A stretch of DNA of 10,242 bases from CAYQUC01 sp048061315 (GCA_048061315.1 JBGMRJ010000097.1:1-10242); one strand, 5' to 3'; numbered from the stretch's first letter, positions 1 through 7,544 are shown. Notes: generated from the letters alone by a model not told the origin. Translations and numbers: made by a program.

Positions 1-22
1 TAACTGCCACTACGATGGACAT
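1..22 (-). CDS. 5' end of an unidentified gene running off the left edge
   Basis: On the minus strand an ATG at 22-20 opens a frame that reads MSIVVAV before the window ends. A Shine-Dalgarno-like GAGG lies at 34-31, eight bases upstream. The frame starting at the ATG at 29 (MKNVHRSGS) is a worse candidate because the GAGG abuts that codon. A hydrophobic beta-strand-like start of this kind is seen in proteasome-like (HslV-type) peptidases among other families, but seven residues cannot identify a gene. A TATATATA stretch near 96-103 could supply a -10 element, without a convincing -35. Confidence 0.35.
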
Positions 23-121
23 TTTTCATACCTCGTTTATTTTCTTGCCGCAAAGGAAAAGAATTTAATTTAATTTTTTTTCTGCTTGCGTACCATATAT
101 ATAAGAGTGTTAAGAAATTTT

Positions 122-181
122 TTAACATTCAGCATTTTGTTTTCTTTGCGCCCTGCACTTTAGAACTCCTGCGTCGTTCAT
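122..181 (-). CDS. possible 19-residue small ORF or leader peptide with a strong RBS
   Basis: A minus-strand ATG at 181-179 is preceded by AAGGAGG (197-191) with a 9-base spacer, the strongest Shine-Dalgarno match noticed in the window. The frame encodes MNDAGVLKCRAQRKQNAEC and stops at TAA 124-122. An AT-only inverted repeat (GTTAA/TTAAC, about 109-126) starts at the stop codon, and the partial gene at the left edge begins about 100 bases further on. The arrangement resembles a leader peptide, but composition gives no clear regulatory amino-acid run. It could also be a decayed gene start. Function unknown. Confidence 0.25.
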   Translation of the reverse strand: MNDAGVLKCRAQRKQNAEC

Positions 182-218
182 TAAGTACTTCCTCCTTTCA
201 GTCAGGTCGTGCGTCGTT
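170..218. repeat. pair of 9-base direct repeats flanking the strong RBS
   Basis: TGCGTCGTT occurs at 170-178 and again at 210-218, a 40-base period. On the minus strand this is AACGACGCA, once upstream of the AAGGAGG and once just inside the small ORF. Seen directly in the sequence. Significance is unknown, and nine bases may be chance. Confidence 0.35.
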
Positions 219-233
219 GCGGCTAAATATTTG

Positions 234-1592
234 TCAATCAGACTTCGATGCCCTCTGCTCTTTCCATTTTTTAAATTGTTTTGAGAAGCCATATTCGCGA
301 TAAAACGGATCTTTGTAAAAATTTTCTATTTCAAATTGGGCATTAAATTTATCCAACAAGACATCCAGTATTTCACCAACCTGTTGATATTGATAAGAAT
401 GTAAATATGCTTTTAACATTAACCAGTAAATATCTTCATAGCTGGGATCTTCTTTTATGGCATCGGCTCCAACTTCAATTGCTTGTTTATAATGATTTTG
501 CTTGAGAAAGATTTTTAGGCGTAAACTGTCTAATGCGATATCACCACCGATGTATTCACTGAAATTTGTGATTGTTTTTAGTGCTTTTGAATATTGTTTG
601 GTAAAAAAATAATGATCGGATAATAGTAAGCCCAGGTCAGGGGCATTTAAATACTCTTTTTCAAGCAATACCAGGGCTTCGCGATAAGCTATACGATTTG
701 TGGCTTTTGCGATTTGAGTGCGAAGCAATAATATGTCTCTTGTTGCTTTAAATTTTGCAGGTAAATGTTGGAACGAGTCAATGGATTTTTTGTATTCACC
801 TTTTTGGTAAAAACGAATGGTTTGTGCATAACGATCCTGAAAGGTTAACCGCTCTGTTGAATAAATTTTAATTTTATCTGATGTTTTGGATTTATTTCCG
901 GAATTGATTAACATCTGGCTGACGATGGTGGTGTAATTTCGTCCCAACATTGAATCGTAATAATCTATAATTTTTGTTTTGCCATTTTTATCTTTGTGCG
1001 TTATTAATTCCAGATAACTTAATTCACCATTATTGAATTTAATTCTGACTAAACCACGATAGGATTCATTGCGTTTTACCAGATGTAAATATTTAATATG
1101 ACCGTTTACACCAATTTTACTTATTAAAATATCCGGGATTGCGATAATGCCTCGAATAACGTTATCCCGTTCTTCGCTTAAATCATCCAGTTTCTGGATT
1201 GCGCCCATTAATGAATTTCTAACGATCGCAGGTATATCAAGATATTCATAAAATTGTCTGGTATTTTTATCTTGTAATGCCTGGACAAACTTTTCTGAAA
1301 TTTCACCTATTTCATTAACAGTGATATTTTCAATTTGTGTTTTTTCTTGTGCTTCTTTATCGAGTTCCTGCGTTTTCTGTTTCTTCTCCGATTCGGTGAT
1401 TTTGCTAAATTTAATTTTAGGAATCGTACTGTCGGTTGTATCTGCTTTTGTCGCTAGATTGGCAAGCGCATCTGTGCACAGCAAAACACTACTGATATTA
1501 AAAATAGTTATTAAAATCAAGAAGTAACGAATATGTAAGTACTTACTTCCCAATACAAAAACTTGAAAATATTTCACCCAGTAAATCATCAC
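234..1592 (-). CDS. exported TPR-like protein of unknown function
   Basis: I do not recognise the family. With the GTG start at 1592 (GGAG nine bases upstream) the protein has 452 residues, but this start lies inside mnmE. TTG codons at 1553 and 1520 are alternatives. Residues 17-44 look like a signal peptide: basic SKYLHIRY, a hydrophobic core, then a signal-peptidase-I-like ALA before Asn45. LLCT resembles but does not satisfy a lipobox because Leu precedes Cys. Residues 65-90 are a charged Lys/Glu/Gln linker. Residues 92-235 appear to be a mixed alpha/beta globular region (strands around 159-210). Residues 252-445 are helical pairs with TPR-like spacing, for example YQKGEYKKSIDSF and LKQNHYKQAIEVGADAI. 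It is probably periplasmic and may act as a scaffold (inference). It overlaps the mnmE end by up to 50 bases, so the two are likely co-transcribed and translationally coupled. The gene is somewhat more AT-rich than mnmE. Confidence 0.75.
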   Translation of the reverse strand: MMIYWVKYFQVFVLGSKYLHIRYFLILITIFNISSVLLCTDALANLATKADTTDSTIPKIKFSKITESEKKQKTQELDKEAQEKTQIENITVNEIGEISEKFVQALQDKNTRQFYEYLDIPAIVRNSLMGAIQKLDDLSEERDNVIRGIIAIPDILISKIGVNGHIKYLHLVKRNESYRGLVRIKFNNGELSYLELITHKDKNGKTKIIDYYDSMLGRNYTTIVSQMLINSGNKSKTSDKIKIYSTERLTFQDRYAQTIRFYQKGEYKKSIDSFQHLPAKFKATRDILLLRTQIAKATNRIAYREALVLLEKEYLNAPDLGLLLSDHYFFTKQYSKALKTITNFSEYIGGDIALDSLRLKIFLKQNHYKQAIEVGADAIKEDPSYEDIYWLMLKAYLHSYQYQQVGEILDVLLDKFNAQFEIENFYKDPFYREYGFSKQFKKWKEQRASKSD

Positions 1593-2937
1593 TACTGAAT
1601 TCTCCGGTAATTTCTGCCAATTGATTTTGTGCCATCCGTAAATCTTCTGCTAAAAGTTCACCGGCCTGAGCCTCAACGAGTTGCTTCAAACCATGACGAA
1701 TAGAGTTTAACGCACTTTCGAGTGCATTTATGTGTCTTCTACGAGCAGAATACTGACTATTTTCAACTTGTACAAAATTCATACTATCTTTTAAGTATTG
1801 TTCCAATATCCCAAGCCCTTCCCCGGTTTTGGCCGATAAGTAGATTCGCGTTGTATTCTTCGTAAGCTCAATATCCTCCGAATTGGAATCCATAACAGTT
1901 CCAGTCTCTATTTTAGCAGCTTGATGGGTAACATCTATCTTGTTAAACACTAAACAAACAGGCAGTTGCTGTGGAAATTTCTGTATAAGTTCCTGATCTT
2001 GCGGCGTTATCCCGGTATTTGCATCAATCAGCATCAATAACCGGTCGGCTTGTTCAATTTCAAGCCAGGCACGACGGATGCCTTCTAACTCGACAATATT
2101 GTCACTGTCACGTAAACCGGCGGTATCAATTAGGTGCAGTGGCATGCCATCCAGCTGAATTGATTCGCGCAATACATCACGCGTGGTTCCTGCAACTTCG
2201 GTCACTATTGCACTATCACGACCTGCCAGCGCATTTAGCAAACTCGATTTACCCGCATTGGGACAACCTGCTAATACCACCTGCATGCCTTCCTGCAGCA
2301 AACAGCCCCGTTGCGCATTTTGTAATATAGCTAAACACTCCGTTTCGATTTGCTGCGTTTGTTGCATCACTTTACCATCGGACAAGAAGTCAATTTCCTC
2401 TTCGGGGAAATCAATTGCCGATTCCACATACATGCGTAAATGTGTTAATCCTTGAACCAGGTTATGTATCGCTCGGGAGAATTCGCCCTGGAGTGAACGT
2501 TGTGCGGCTTGCACCGCTTGACGCGAACCCGCATCAATTAAATCGGCAATCGCTTCGGCTTGTGCCAGATCCAGCTTGTCATTTAAGAAAGCGCGTTGTG
2601 AAAATTCACCTGCCGTTGCGTGTCTTGCCCCGAGTTGTATGACGCGTTGCAATATCATATCGAGCACCACCGGGCCACCATGCCCTTGAAGTTCGAGTAC
2701 ATATTCACCGGTAAAGGAATTTGGTGCAGGAAAATACAATGCCAAACCGGTATCAATTGTTTGCTGTGCTTCATCAATAAAGGCACACAATGACGCTTCA
2801 CGCGGTTTTGGAATTACATTTAACAACTGAGAAAGATATGCCGGAACATCCGGACCGGATATACGGATAATACCGACACCACCCCGTCCGGGTGGTGTCG
2901 CCAGTGCTACGATAGTATCAGTATCACGGGATAACAT
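1543..2937 (-). CDS. mnmE: tRNA modification GTPase MnmE (TrmE)
   Basis: MnmE works with MnmG to install the 5-(carboxymethyl)aminomethyl group on wobble uridine 34 of certain tRNAs, using GTP hydrolysis and a folate-derived carbon (family knowledge). The 464-residue product begins with the typical N-terminal folate-binding domain (DTIVALATPPGRGGVGIIRISG). It continues through a helical domain split around the G domain: Walker A GCPNAGKS at 224-231, TTRD 251-254, DTAG 271-274, NKID 332-335 and SAKTGEG 368-374. It ends with the diagnostic FSSFCIGK, whose Cys461 is the conserved C-terminal cysteine. It is about ten residues longer than the 454-residue E. coli protein because of an extra stretch between the NKID and SAK motifs (about 337-362). 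It lies 91 bases downstream of yidC with no terminator seen. The partner gene mnmG is not the next gene, unlike in many relatives. Confidence 0.98.
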   Translation of the reverse strand: MLSRDTDTIVALATPPGRGGVGIIRISGPDVPAYLSQLLNVIPKPREASLCAFIDEAQQTIDTGLALYFPAPNSFTGEYVLELQGHGGPVVLDMILQRVIQLGARHATAGEFSQRAFLNDKLDLAQAEAIADLIDAGSRQAVQAAQRSLQGEFSRAIHNLVQGLTHLRMYVESAIDFPEEEIDFLSDGKVMQQTQQIETECLAILQNAQRGCLLQEGMQVVLAGCPNAGKSSLLNALAGRDSAIVTEVAGTTRDVLRESIQLDGMPLHLIDTAGLRDSDNIVELEGIRRAWLEIEQADRLLMLIDANTGITPQDQELIQKFPQQLPVCLVFNKIDVTHQAAKIETGTVMDSNSEDIELTKNTTRIYLSAKTGEGLGILEQYLKDSMNFVQVENSQYSARRRHINALESALNSIRHGLKQLVEAQAGELLAEDLRMAQNQLAEITGEFSSDDLLGEIFSSFCIGK

Positions 2938-3028
2938 TTTTTGACCCTATTCAACTATTCCAGGTTAGTTAGTATTTACTTATTCAAAGTGCCTACTTTA
3001 CAAAATTAGTTTCCGAAATGCTGAATTG

Positions 3029-4786
3029 TTACTTTTTCTTTTTCGATTTATCCGCCTTTCCATGAGCACCCTTTTCAAGAACGATTTTGGTAATATACTG
3101 TTGTTGTAAAATGGATAATGAATTATTAACAACCCAATACAAAACCAGTCCTGATGGGAAGAATGCAAAAAAGACGGTGAAAATAAATGGTAACATCATC
3201 ATCACTTTTGCCTGAATTGGATCAACCATGGTTGGATTCAATTTTTGTTGCAGGAACATCGTTAATCCCATTAACACTGGCAGTACATAATAGGGGTCTT
3301 TTGTTGAAAGATCGTTTATCCAGAGCATAAACGGTGCCTGGCGCATTTCAACACTTTCTAATAATACCCAATATAACGCGATAAATACCGGTATTTGCAC
3401 CAACATCGGCAGGCAGCCGCCCATCGGATTGAATTTTTCTTTTTTATATAACTCCATCATGGCTTTTTGATAAGCCTGACGATCATCACCAAAACGCTCT
3501 TTTAATGCTGCCATTCGTGGTTGCACGCGCTTCATGTTGGCCATGGATTTATATTGTGTTTCGGATAACTTATAAAAAATTGCTTTAATTAATATCGTTA
3601 AGAAAATAATTGCCCAGCCCCAGTTGCCAACCAGTTTATGAATATAATGTAAGGCAATATAGAGTGGTTTTGCGATTACGGTTAAGAATGTGTAGTCCAC
3701 GGTTAATTCCAGACCGGGTGCAATACTTTCGAGTACCGGTTGAATTTTTGGACCAAGATAAAGCTGTGATTGAATTTCCTGTTCGGTATTTTTAGCCACT
3801 TTAACCCAACCTGAATTCATGCCCAGGTAATAACGCCCTTGACCCAGATCAGTTGAATAAAAATGTTGCGCTGTTTTACTGTCAGGAACCCATGAGCCTA
3901 AAAAGTAATGCTGGATCATCGCAATCCAGCCACCGGTTACATCACGCGATAAATCTTCATCGGCCATATCGCTAAAATTATATTTTTCATACCGCTCTTC
4001 TTCACTGTAAATTACGCCACCAGTGTAGGAATATGTTCCGGTTAACATTGAATTACTTTGGGTTGGTTCACCCCGCAGCAAGCGCAAGCGCAACACCCCT
4101 TGCCAGTCTTTTTGAGATTTGTTTTTAACAATGTGCTTTACTTTAATCAGGTAACTGTCACGTTGAAATTCAAAACGTTTGATTATTTGCACACCCTCTG
4201 GACTGGTCCAGTTCAAATCAACAATTAACTGATCGTTTGCACCCATATCATAACTGCTGCTTGCCGTGGTATAAGGTGATTTTGCAGATGGTACGACCTG
4301 GAGTGCGGCCGATTTGTTACCGGGTAATGCCATAAAACCAGACTGTGCAACAAACAATAAATTGCCGCTATCATTCAATAACTCGAAGGGTACATCGGGC
4401 TTGTCTATTTCGACCGGATATTTAACTAAATCTACTTTTCGAATATCACCTTCGAGTAAATCGATATTTATAGCAAAGGTATCGGTTTTAACCTTAATAC
4501 TTTTTCCCGATTTTAATAACGTACTATTTGCTATTTTGCTTAATTCGTTGGTATTTGCGGTTTCACCTGGAATTGTTGGCGTTACTGGTAATTGCGTATT
4601 CGCATCACCGCCTTCTGGCAATTGACTATTTTCACCTGTTGGTAACGTCGCTTTATCCTGAACCACGGTCGTTGCTGTTGTGCCAACTGCAGGTGCTTGT
4701 GGATGAAACTGCTCTTGCCACGCAACCCATAATAAATACGATACAAAAAATAAACCTGCAAATAATAAAATTCGTTGTTGTTCCAT
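3029..4786 (-). CDS. yidC: membrane protein insertase YidC
   Basis: YidC inserts and folds inner-membrane proteins, alone or with SecYEG. The 585-residue product has the Gram-negative layout. TM1 is at 5-23. A Thr/Pro/Gln-rich linker spans about 28-90, followed by a large periplasmic beta-sandwich domain (about 95-360). The conserved insertase core has membrane segments near 378-405, 455-476, 497-513 and 527-555. Core signatures are NPMGGCLPMLVQIPVFIALYW and FFPSGLVLYWVVNN. The tail is very basic (KADKSKKKK) and may contact ribosomes. The hydrophilic-groove position that is Arg366 in E. coli is Lys401 here, as I recall for Pseudomonas-type proteins. The ATG at 4786 lies nine bases beyond the yidD stop, so the gene is part of the rpmH-rnpA-yidD-yidC-mnmE transcription unit and probably coupled. 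Confidence 0.98.
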   Translation of the reverse strand: MEQQRILLFAGLFFVSYLLWVAWQEQFHPQAPAVGTTATTVVQDKATLPTGENSQLPEGGDANTQLPVTPTIPGETANTNELSKIANSTLLKSGKSIKVKTDTFAINIDLLEGDIRKVDLVKYPVEIDKPDVPFELLNDSGNLLFVAQSGFMALPGNKSAALQVVPSAKSPYTTASSSYDMGANDQLIVDLNWTSPEGVQIIKRFEFQRDSYLIKVKHIVKNKSQKDWQGVLRLRLLRGEPTQSNSMLTGTYSYTGGVIYSEEERYEKYNFSDMADEDLSRDVTGGWIAMIQHYFLGSWVPDSKTAQHFYSTDLGQGRYYLGMNSGWVKVAKNTEQEIQSQLYLGPKIQPVLESIAPGLELTVDYTFLTVIAKPLYIALHYIHKLVGNWGWAIIFLTILIKAIFYKLSETQYKSMANMKRVQPRMAALKERFGDDRQAYQKAMMELYKKEKFNPMGGCLPMLVQIPVFIALYWVLLESVEMRQAPFMLWINDLSTKDPYYVLPVLMGLTMFLQQKLNPTMVDPIQAKVMMMLPFIFTVFFAFFPSGLVLYWVVNNSLSILQQQYITKIVLEKGAHGKADKSKKKK

Positions 4787-4795
4787 AATTGGCTT

Positions 4796-5089
4796 TTACT
4801 TCTTTGTTATGTCAGTTAATTCGGGATATTGTTGTTTTGAGCTACAGTTGCTATGGCTACCAGTAGAACTGGCAAATTGTTCCGGTAGCGGATCATAACC
4901 ACCTTGATGCCAGGGATGACAGCGTGAAATTCGTTTTATTCCAATCCAGCTGCCTTTAAACACACCGTAGGCTGAAATTGCTTGATGGGTATATTCTGAG
5001 CAACTCGGTTCATAGCGACAATGTGATCCCAATGCTGGCGAAATAAAATATTTATAGAATTTAATCAGGCTTAGGAGGATTTTTTGCAT
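4796..5089 (-). CDS. yidD: membrane protein insertion efficiency factor YidD
   Basis: YidD is a small membrane-associated protein that assists YidC-dependent insertion (family knowledge). From the ATG at 5089 the product has 97 residues. It has an amphipathic/hydrophobic start (MQKILLSLIKFYKYFISPAL) and the hallmark segment CRYEPSCSEYTHQAI, then ISRCHPWHQGGYDPLP. Conserved cysteines are at 24, 30 and 57. The last 30 residues (Ser/Gln-rich) are poorly conserved and slightly longer than in E. coli. An ATG at 5110 would add seven residues (MAAIGRT), but family proteins usually begin just before the hydrophobic helix. The chosen start overlaps the rnpA stop by 19 bases, and neither start has a clear Shine-Dalgarno, which suggests translation coupled to rnpA. 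Confidence 0.93.
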   Translation of the reverse strand: MQKILLSLIKFYKYFISPALGSHCRYEPSCSEYTHQAISAYGVFKGSWIGIKRISRCHPWHQGGYDPLPEQFASSTGSHSNCSSKQQYPELTDITKK

Positions 5090-5451
5090 CGTGCGACCAA
5101 TTGCTGCCATTGTTGTTCTAATTGCGTGAATATCTCGTTATTTGTACATTTCAATACCGATGTTCGGGTTAATACTATGATATCCAAACCCACTAATAAT
5201 TCCTGGTTAACCCGAAAACTTTCACGAATGAGTCTTTTTATGCGATTGCGTGACACTGCCAGGCGCAGTTGTTTTTTTGCAATCGCCAGCCCGAGTCGGG
5301 CGATATCCAAATTGTTCTTTCTACACAATAAAGTGAAGTGTTGATTACTCTGTTTTTGTGCTCGAGCAAAAACGTAGGCATATTCGGCTGCATTAAGGAG
5401 TCGACTGGAACGGGTAAATTGCTCGGATGGTCTATTAATTTCGTTTATCAA
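5071..5451 (-). CDS. rnpA: ribonuclease P protein component RnpA
   Basis: RnpA is the protein cofactor of RNase P, which trims the 5' leader of precursor tRNAs. It binds the leader and stabilises the catalytic RNA. The 126-residue product contains the diagnostic basic motif SRNRIKRLIRESFR at 67-80. The N-terminal FTRSSRLLNAAEYAYVF aligns with the E. coli start of the fold. The C-terminal LLVGLDIIVLTR strand and a closing helix are present. The only usual initiation codon upstream of the conserved domain is TTG at 5451, immediately preceded in frame by a TAA, and I see no Shine-Dalgarno there. A rare ATT or ATA start is the alternative. It lies 90 bases downstream of rpmH and overlaps yidD by 19 bases, as part of the rpmH transcription unit. 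Confidence 0.96.
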   Translation of the reverse strand: MINEINRPSEQFTRSSRLLNAAEYAYVFARAQKQSNQHFTLLCRKNNLDIARLGLAIAKKQLRLAVSRNRIKRLIRESFRVNQELLVGLDIIVLTRTSVLKCTNNEIFTQLEQQWQQLVARCKKSS

Positions 5452-5541
5452 TTAAAATGTGCAAAAACGATTCTGGAGTCTTTTAAATTTTAAAGGGCTG
5501 ACGCAATTTCAATTCCTGATTACTGAATTTTTTTGTTCGCG

Positions 5542-5676
5542 TTAAGCACTAAGACGTTTACGACCACGCGCTCGACGTGCCTTGATAACTTTTCGACCAC
5601 CAATTGTTTTCATGCGTGCACGAAAACCATGATTACGTTTGCGTTTTAGCGTGCTTGGTTGAAATGTTCTTTTCAT
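5542..5676 (-). CDS. rpmH: 50S ribosomal protein L34
   Basis: L34 is a tiny, very basic protein of the large ribosomal subunit that contacts 23S rRNA. The 44-residue product begins MKRTFQPSTLKRKRNHGFRA and ends KRLSA, matching the family along its entire length apart from two residues fewer at the C-terminus than E. coli. Thirteen of the last twenty-four residues or so are Arg or Lys. It is the first gene of the leftward rpmH-rnpA-yidD-yidC-mnmE group and diverges from dnaA across a 307-base gap. The TTGACA promoter 72-101 bases upstream would drive it. Confidence 0.98.
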   Translation of the reverse strand: MKRTFQPSTLKRKRNHGFRARMKTIGGRKVIKARRARGRKRLSA

Positions 5677-5747
5677 GTTCTTAAACCACTTTTAATTAAA
5701 ATTTAACGTGCTTAACTTATAGTGAAGCTAACCGTAAAGAGCCGTGA

Positions 5748-5777
5748 AAGATACTGCGGATCAGGGCCTTGTGTCAA
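5748..5777 (-). promoter_or_regulatory. rpmH promoter (sigma-70 type)
   Basis: On the minus strand a perfect -35 TTGACA lies at 5777-5772 and a -10-like TATCTT at 5753-5748, with an 18-base spacer. Transcription would begin near 5740, giving a leader of about 65 bases before rpmH. The -10 matches consensus at four of six positions. The -35 sits inside a near-perfect palindrome (5773-5790). Confidence 0.6.
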
Positions 5778-5790
5778 CTGATCAGTTAAC
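5773..5790. repeat. 18-base near-perfect palindrome over the rpmH -35
   Basis: GTCAACTGATCAGTTAAC is palindromic except for one pair (C5775 against A5788) and is centred on a GATC. It overlaps the -35 box of the rpmH promoter, so it could be an operator for a dimeric repressor. This is inference from position and symmetry only. Confidence 0.45.
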
Positions 5791-5867
5791 TATTTTACCG
5801 CTAAATCCAACAACAAAATTAGGTCATTTAACAATTTTTGAAAATACTTCAAAATAGCGTATTTGCT

Positions 5868-5876
5868 TGTGGATAA
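5868..5876 (-). promoter_or_regulatory. DnaA box upstream of dnaA
   Basis: TGTGGATAA on the plus strand is the exact complement of the 9-base DnaA consensus TTATCCACA. It is the only perfect box in the rpmH-dnaA gap and lies about 38 bases upstream of the candidate dnaA -10. That fits autoregulation of dnaA by its product, as known in many bacteria. Confidence 0.85.
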
Positions 5877-5913
5877 CTTCATCCAGCCAGAGTAATATTA
5901 GCGCCTGCTCGGC

Positions 5914-5919
5914 TATAAT
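5914..5919 (+). promoter_or_regulatory. candidate dnaA -10 element
   Basis: A perfect TATAAT lies about 65 bases upstream of the dnaA start. No good -35 is present at 16-18 bases upstream (AGTAAT at 5891-5896 is poor), so the promoter may depend on an activator or be intrinsically modest. The upstream DnaA box fits control by DnaA. Confidence 0.45.
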
Positions 5920-5983
5920 CCCAGCATATAACCAATAAGAATACGCAAAATAACTAATTAAATCAAACTGTTAGGAGAATAAC

Positions 5984-7348
5984 GTGGTGGATAGCGTTTG
6001 GGATAGGTGTCTCGATCGTTTAGAGGGTGAATTGACCCCGCAACAATTCAATACATGGATCCGTCCGTTACACGCCGTTCAAACTAATCAAAAATTATGC
6101 TTATTGGCACCCAATCAATTTGTATTAGACTGGATTAATGATCGCTTTATCAACCGAATCAGCGAAATTGTGTCACTTCTTGATCACGATGGCGACATAA
6201 TTGACGATGTTATTCTTCAAATTGGAAGTGTCGATAATCAGGCAAATCTCGATAATTTAACAAAAGGTCAAAGTCGCAAACCGGTACGAAATTCAAAATC
6301 GAATACCCGATCAGGTCGATTCAGGAATAGCAGTAATTTAAATCCTAAATTTTTATTCGATAGTTTTGTTGAAGGAAAATCGAATCAATTAGGTCGGGCT
6401 GCTTCAATCCAGGTGGGTGAAAATCCGGGCGATGCGTATAACCCGTTATTTATTTACGGTGGAGTTGGTTTAGGCAAAACGCATTTAATGCACGCCGTGG
6501 GAAACATGATTTTAAAAAATAATCCTGAGTCCAATGTTGTGTATTTACACTCCGAACGATTTGTTCAGGACATGGTAAAAGCCTTGCAGCACAATACCAT
6601 TAATGAGTTTAAACGCTATTACCGTTCAGTCGATGCCTTACTGATTGACGATATTCAATTTTTTGCGAAAAAAGAACGATCCCAGGAAGAATTTTTTCAC
6701 ACTTTTAATGCGTTATTAGAAGGCCAAAAACAGGTCATTCTAACGTCAGATCGATATCCAAAAGAGGTTGATGGTCTGGAAGAGCGATTAAAATCCCGCT
6801 TTGGTTGGGGACTGACGGTTGCGATTGAAGCACCCGAGCTTGAAACCCGCGTTGCTATTTTAATGAGCAAAGCCGAACAGGCAAATCTTGAACTACCCAA
6901 TGAGGTCGCATTTTTAATCGCAAAATGCATCCGTTCGAATATTCGGGAACTGGAAGGTGCATTACGTAGAGTAAGTGCTAACGCACAATTTACCGGACAG
7001 CCCATAACACTCGAACTCGCTAAAGACGCATTACGCGATTTATTGGCGCTACAAGATAAATTGGTTACCATTGAAAATATTCAAAAAACTGTCGCTGAAT
7101 ATTATAAGATTCGGGTAGCCGATTTATTATCAAAACGACGCAACCGCTCAATTGCCCGACCCCGACAAATGGCAATGTCGTTATGCAAAGAATTAACCAA
7201 CCATAGTTTGCCTGAAATTGGTGATGCTTTTGGTGGTCGCGATCACACTACAATTTTACATGGCTGTCGTAAAATTGCAGAATTAGTAGAAACAGATGCG
7301 CGAATTAAAGAAGATCAGTCTAACTTAATTCGTACACTGAGCACCTGA
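5984..7348 (+). CDS. dnaA: chromosomal replication initiator protein DnaA
   Basis: DnaA binds DnaA boxes, oligomerises with ATP and melts oriC to load the DnaB helicase. The 454-residue product has all four domains. Domain I (about 1-82, VWDRCLDRLEGELTPQQFNTWI) handles self-assembly and helicase contact. A short Ser/Arg/Asn-rich linker spans about 86-120. The AAA+ domain has Walker A GGVGLGKT 159-166, Walker B LLIDDIQ 219-225, sensor I near LTSD 253-256, the arginine-finger segment RLKSRFGWGL 268-277 and sensor II in RELEGALRR 321-329. The C-terminal DNA-binding domain has the signature GGRDHTTILHGCRKI at 417-431. It is slightly shorter than the E. coli protein because of the linker. Two consecutive GTG codons (5984, 5987) follow AGGAG at 5973-5977. 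Spacings of 6 and 9 bases make either start usable. It heads the dnaA-dnaN-recF order. Confidence 0.99.
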   Translation: MVDSVWDRCLDRLEGELTPQQFNTWIRPLHAVQTNQKLCLLAPNQFVLDWINDRFINRISEIVSLLDHDGDIIDDVILQIGSVDNQANLDNLTKGQSRKPVRNSKSNTRSGRFRNSSNLNPKFLFDSFVEGKSNQLGRAASIQVGENPGDAYNPLFIYGGVGLGKTHLMHAVGNMILKNNPESNVVYLHSERFVQDMVKALQHNTINEFKRYYRSVDALLIDDIQFFAKKERSQEEFFHTFNALLEGQKQVILTSDRYPKEVDGLEERLKSRFGWGLTVAIEAPELETRVAILMSKAEQANLELPNEVAFLIAKCIRSNIRELEGALRRVSANAQFTGQPITLELAKDALRDLLALQDKLVTIENIQKTVAEYYKIRVADLLSKRRNRSIARPRQMAMSLCKELTNHSLPEIGDAFGGRDHTTILHGCRKIAELVETDARIKEDQSNLIRTLST

Positions 7349-7430
7349 ATCGTACTGACGAGATAAAAATAAGTCGTTAAAAGTAAAATAATGTAACGGG
7401 ATAACACTGGGTATAAAGTAGCCACAAGTT

Positions 7431-7439
7431 TGTGGATAA
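7431..7439 (-). promoter_or_regulatory. DnaA box (R4-like), perfect
   Basis: TGTGGATAA, complement of TTATCCACA. It forms the right half of an inverted repeat CCACAA-GT-TTGTGG (7422-7435) and faces the opposite way to the box at 7576, 137 bases away edge to edge. Confidence 0.88.
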
Positions 7440-7476
7440 AATGTTGATGATTTAACTGTTGTCGTAAATAGTGGAG

Positions 7477-7485
7477 TTGTCCACA
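7477..7485 (+). promoter_or_regulatory. DnaA box, one mismatch
   Basis: TTGTCCACA differs from TTATCCACA at position 3 only. It lies within an inverted repeat GTGGA-GTTG-TCCAC (7471-7484). Probably a weaker or ATP-DnaA-preferring site (inference). Confidence 0.6.
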
Positions 7486-7544
7486 TATAACTCACATCTA
7501 ATACAGGCGCAAAATAGCACATATCAGATACCTTTGAAGTGCTT

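Noticed and set aside
2019..2642. Plus-strand ORFs of 75-103 codons within mnmE
   Set aside because: They are antisense to a clearly conserved gene, have no family features, and overlap one another in different frames.
3560..3600. YidC Lys401 in place of the E. coli groove Arg366 as a lost catalytic residue
   Set aside because: A lysine at this position is, to my recollection, normal in Pseudomonas-type gammaproteobacteria and keeps the positive charge.
5677..5983. Second origin in the rpmH-dnaA gap
   Set aside because: Only one DnaA box is found, without an adjoining IHF site or AT-only unwinding repeat. Autoregulation of dnaA explains it better.
7437..7449. Second IHF site next to the DnaA box at 7431
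   Set aside because: The minus strand CATCAACATTTTA misses the first consensus base and overlaps the DnaA box. The exact match at 7545-7557 is preferred.
7325..7522. Minus-strand 65-codon ORF across the dnaA end and oriC
   Set aside because: It reads through DnaA boxes and the dnaA 3' end, has no recognisable protein features, and is best explained as a chance frame.
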